DNA from: Spirochaetaceae bacterium
GTDB taxonomy: Bacteria > Spirochaetota > Leptospiria > Leptospirales > Leptonemataceae
Direction of reading: 5' to 3'
NCBI GenBank assembly: GCA_002730875.1
Contig: PCBI01000018.1
Coordinates: 67,001-131,000, forward strand
DNA: 64,000 bases
A model generated the notes under the pieces. The model made no database searches. It saw only the letters and a list, made by a program, of their open reading frames with translations, and was not told the origin of the DNA. Positions 62,296-64,000 of the stretch are shown here, piece by piece. The position numbers and the translations under genes are program-made. How positions within the stretch are numbered: the stretch's first letter is position 1; the number at the start of each line of letters is the position of its first letter.

Positions 62296-63477
62296 CTATT
62301 GCACCGGAATCTGTTGCTCGTTTTCCGCGGCCAGTTCTTTGAACTCGAAGTTGCCCCGGCGCGCTTCGGTACGAATCATATATCTGTAGACTTCCTGCTG
62401 GACCCGTGCGCCGATTTCCTGTTGAGTGCGTTCTTTTTCAGCGGCAGTAACGGCGCCGGTATTGATGTTCGTAATCTCAACGTACACTGTGGCTTCGCCG
62501 TCCTGATAGGGGCCGTAGAACCGCTTCCCCGGCTGATAAGTCGTGATGTCGCGAAAGAATTCGCCAGTGGCCAGATTGGCCGGTTTTCCGTCGCCTACAC
62601 GAACCTGCGATAGCGCTTCCAGGGGTACATTCTGCATTACTCGCGGATTGATACCGGTAATGTCGGCCACGGTCTGTAGACCGTCCTCAGGCTTCAGTTT
62701 ACCCAGCTTTTCTTTCGCCTGGGCCAGCATGGTTCGCTTCTTGCTGGTCCGCACACGATCCAGCACCTGACCTTTGACTTTGTCCAGCGGCTCCAGATCC
62801 GCCTTCTCTTTCTTCCAGTTTGCGTATTCGGCTTCCAGATCTTCATCGCTTATTTGGACCTGTTCGTCGAAGTTCGCAAGCAACCCGGTCTGCGTGTAAC
62901 GTACCATACGAAAACTAATGGTGGTAGCCCGGGCTTGAGCGGCCGAATCAATAAGCGAAGGCGAATAATCCATGGAAAGAATGGCGGAGCTTACCTTGCG
63001 TGCGCTGGCTTCACGGCTCCGGAGTTGCACGGAGCCCATCTGAACAATTTCACGATAAAAATCCTGCACCGTTCGCCGATCCGCCTCTACCAGGACTTCC
63101 TGGGTCTGGTGCGCCTGACGCGCCATGTCTACCAGATCCTTTTCGATTTCTTCCCGGGCCACATCCAGACCCAGACGTTCGGCCATGCGGGGTAGGACAT
63201 AGAGTTCTTGAAGTGTGCTTTCCAGGCAGCCGTTAAGAAATACAGCCGGCACATCGCCAAACTGAGAGAACCGTTGATCGCAGGCATTCAATGCGAATCG
63301 GTAATTTTCGGCGCTGATGTCGTCTCCGTCAAATGAGCCAAACCTGGTTTTGCCGGCAAATATAGCCAGGATTTCGTCCATGGGCTGACTGGAGAAAGTC
63401 ACCCCCATCATCAAAACCAGAAAGATAACAATGATTCCTGCTCCCAGGCGTTTGGCATAATCGATGATGTTTTTCAC
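62296..63477 (-). CDS. SurA/PpiD-like periplasmic chaperone lacking a PPIase domain
   Basis: A 393-residue membrane-anchored chaperone. One N-terminal TM helix (AKRLGAGIIVIFLVLMMGVTFS) is followed by a SurA_N-type helical domain (SAENYRFALNACDQRFSQFG, then helices to about 240) and a C-terminal helical part that returns to the chaperone fold. I see no parvulin PPIase domain, which is present in PpiD and in most SurA. It should hold outer-membrane or periplasmic clients. It precedes cheX in the same transcript and is divergent from an unknown membrane protein. Confidence 0.75.
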   Translation of the reverse strand: MKNIIDYAKRLGAGIIVIFLVLMMGVTFSSQPMDEILAIFAGKTRFGSFDGDDISAENYRFALNACDQRFSQFGDVPAVFLNGCLESTLQELYVLPRMAERLGLDVAREEIEKDLVDMARQAHQTQEVLVEADRRTVQDFYREIVQMGSVQLRSREASARKVSSAILSMDYSPSLIDSAAQARATTISFRMVRYTQTGLLANFDEQVQISDEDLEAEYANWKKEKADLEPLDKVKGQVLDRVRTSKKRTMLAQAKEKLGKLKPEDGLQTVADITGINPRVMQNVPLEALSQVRVGDGKPANLATGEFFRDITTYQPGKRFYGPYQDGEATVYVEITNINTGAVTAAEKERTQQEIGARVQQEVYRYMIRTEARRGNFEFKELAAENEQQIPVQ

Positions 63478-63582
63478 GGGGCGATTTTGGCGGGCCCGAG
63501 CCTGTTGGCCAGTCTAAAAACCGCATTACAGGCCAAAAGAACCGTGCAGCCTTTTTCGCTCCGGGCCGATATTTTCCAGGAG

Positions 63583-64000
63583 ATGTACTACCTTGCCATC
63601 ACATTTATTTTCATCGGACTGGGTTGCTTGCTGTATCTGTTCGTTGTAAGAAACTTCCAGCATCGGACGGAAGCCGAACCTGAAAACGCTGAACCGGAAG
63701 TGGATCCTGCGGCAAGGCAGGCGCGCGCCGAAGAGCTGAATCGACGTGGATTCGACGCAGACCCGGAATCAGCGGAGCCCGAATACCATCGGAACCAGGC
63801 GCCCGCGTTCGGGGAAGAGTGGCAGCAACATAGGAATCCCCACGGAGTCGGACAGCCCGCAACAGGCCTCTACGAGGAATCGCAAAGACACAGGCTATGG
63901 AGCGACACCAGCGCCGCCACCGCTCCCCGGCCGGGTCAGAGGTATTCCTTTCAGGGAGTACTCTTTCTGGACGAATCCGGTCAGGCTGTAGGGGCCGCCG
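63583..64000 (+). CDS. Unknown membrane-anchored protein, 3' end outside window
   Basis: Open from ATG 63583 to the window edge (139 residues). One TM helix near the start (LAITFIFIGLGCLLYLFVV) is followed by a long hydrophilic, Glu/Pro/Arg-rich segment (EAEPENAEPEVDP and so on), then a strand-like RYSFQGVLFLDESGQAVGA. AGGAG lies right against the ATG, so a GTG at 63543 is a possible earlier start. It is divergent from the SurA-like gene. No family recognised. Confidence 0.55.
   Translation, partial: MYYLAITFIFIGLGCLLYLFVVRNFQHRTEAEPENAEPEVDPAARQARAEELNRRGFDADPESAEPEYHRNQAPAFGEEWQQHRNPHGVGQPATGLYEESQRHRLWSDTSAATAPRPGQRYSFQGVLFLDESGQAVGAA

Noticed and set aside
1..64000. CRISPR arrays, tRNA or rRNA genes, insertion sequences, prophage
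   Set aside because: No direct-repeat/spacer arrangement, no cloverleaf-like sequence in the gaps read, no transposase or phage gene seen.

Overview
The window reads as ordinary chromosome of a spirochaete of the order Leptospirales, most like a Leptonema- or Turneriella-type genome. The base composition is a little over half G+C. The gene set points the same way: an ADP/ATP-carrier-like transporter with HEAT repeats and a cyclic-nucleotide-binding tail, a PilZ/DUF1577-type protein, many lipoproteins with loose spirochaetal lipoboxes, CheX, pyruvate phosphate dikinase and a YcgR-like output. The taxonomic call is inference from gene content. I saw no insertion sequence, prophage, CRISPR array, rRNA or tRNA. 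Genes are densely packed, often with 1-4 bp overlaps.

Layout. At 1-1330 is the 3' part of a PLP-dependent decarboxylase. At 1442-11045 on the minus strand is a tight six-gene operon: a thioredoxin-like protein, a carrier/HEAT/cNMP-like membrane protein, a HAMP receptor with a propeller-like sensor, a small cNMP-domain protein, a second HAMP receptor, and a class III adenylate cyclase with its own HAMP receptor. This looks like a self-contained cyclic-nucleotide signalling module and is the best candidate for an undescribed system. At 11133-15962 are a J-domain protein, HflX (no normal start codon) and a class A penicillin-binding protein. At 16020-20060 are two membrane proteins and a DHH-like/CPBP-like fusion. 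At 20236-24693 are an NAPE-PLD-like hydrolase, a DUF2147 protein, a GIY-YIG protein, an unknown, an SDR and a DUF985 cupin.

At 24805-31292 a TetR gene with a visible operator is followed by a zinc-uptake locus: outer-membrane porin, ZnuA, ZnuC, ZnuB, a Fur/Zur regulator and a YceI lipoprotein. At 31425-41930 are lipoproteins, a lysoplasmalogenase-like protein, a 1616-residue CheB-CheR-PAS-histidine kinase with its single-domain response regulator, and an RlmI-like methyltransferase. At 42393-50569 are a GAF-SpoIIE-TPR phosphatase, an ammonium transporter, an EAL protein, a UMF1-type transporter and a GT39 glycosyltransferase. At 51287-54814 a universal stress protein, a CPA2 antiporter and an RCK potassium channel form one operon. 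At 54964-64000 are a small motility-like protein with a sigma-28-like promoter, PPDK, a STAS protein, a PilZ protein split by a GAF-like insert, a fatty-acid desaturase behind a palindromic operator, a decayed TetR gene, CheX, a SurA/PpiD-like chaperone and the start of an unknown membrane protein.

Taken together, the region is heavy in signal transduction (cAMP, c-di-GMP, phosphorelay, partner-switching) and in envelope and ion homeostasis. Three separate output chemistries (cyclase, EAL, SpoIIE/STAS) lie within 60 kb, which fits the sensory style of free-living leptospires.
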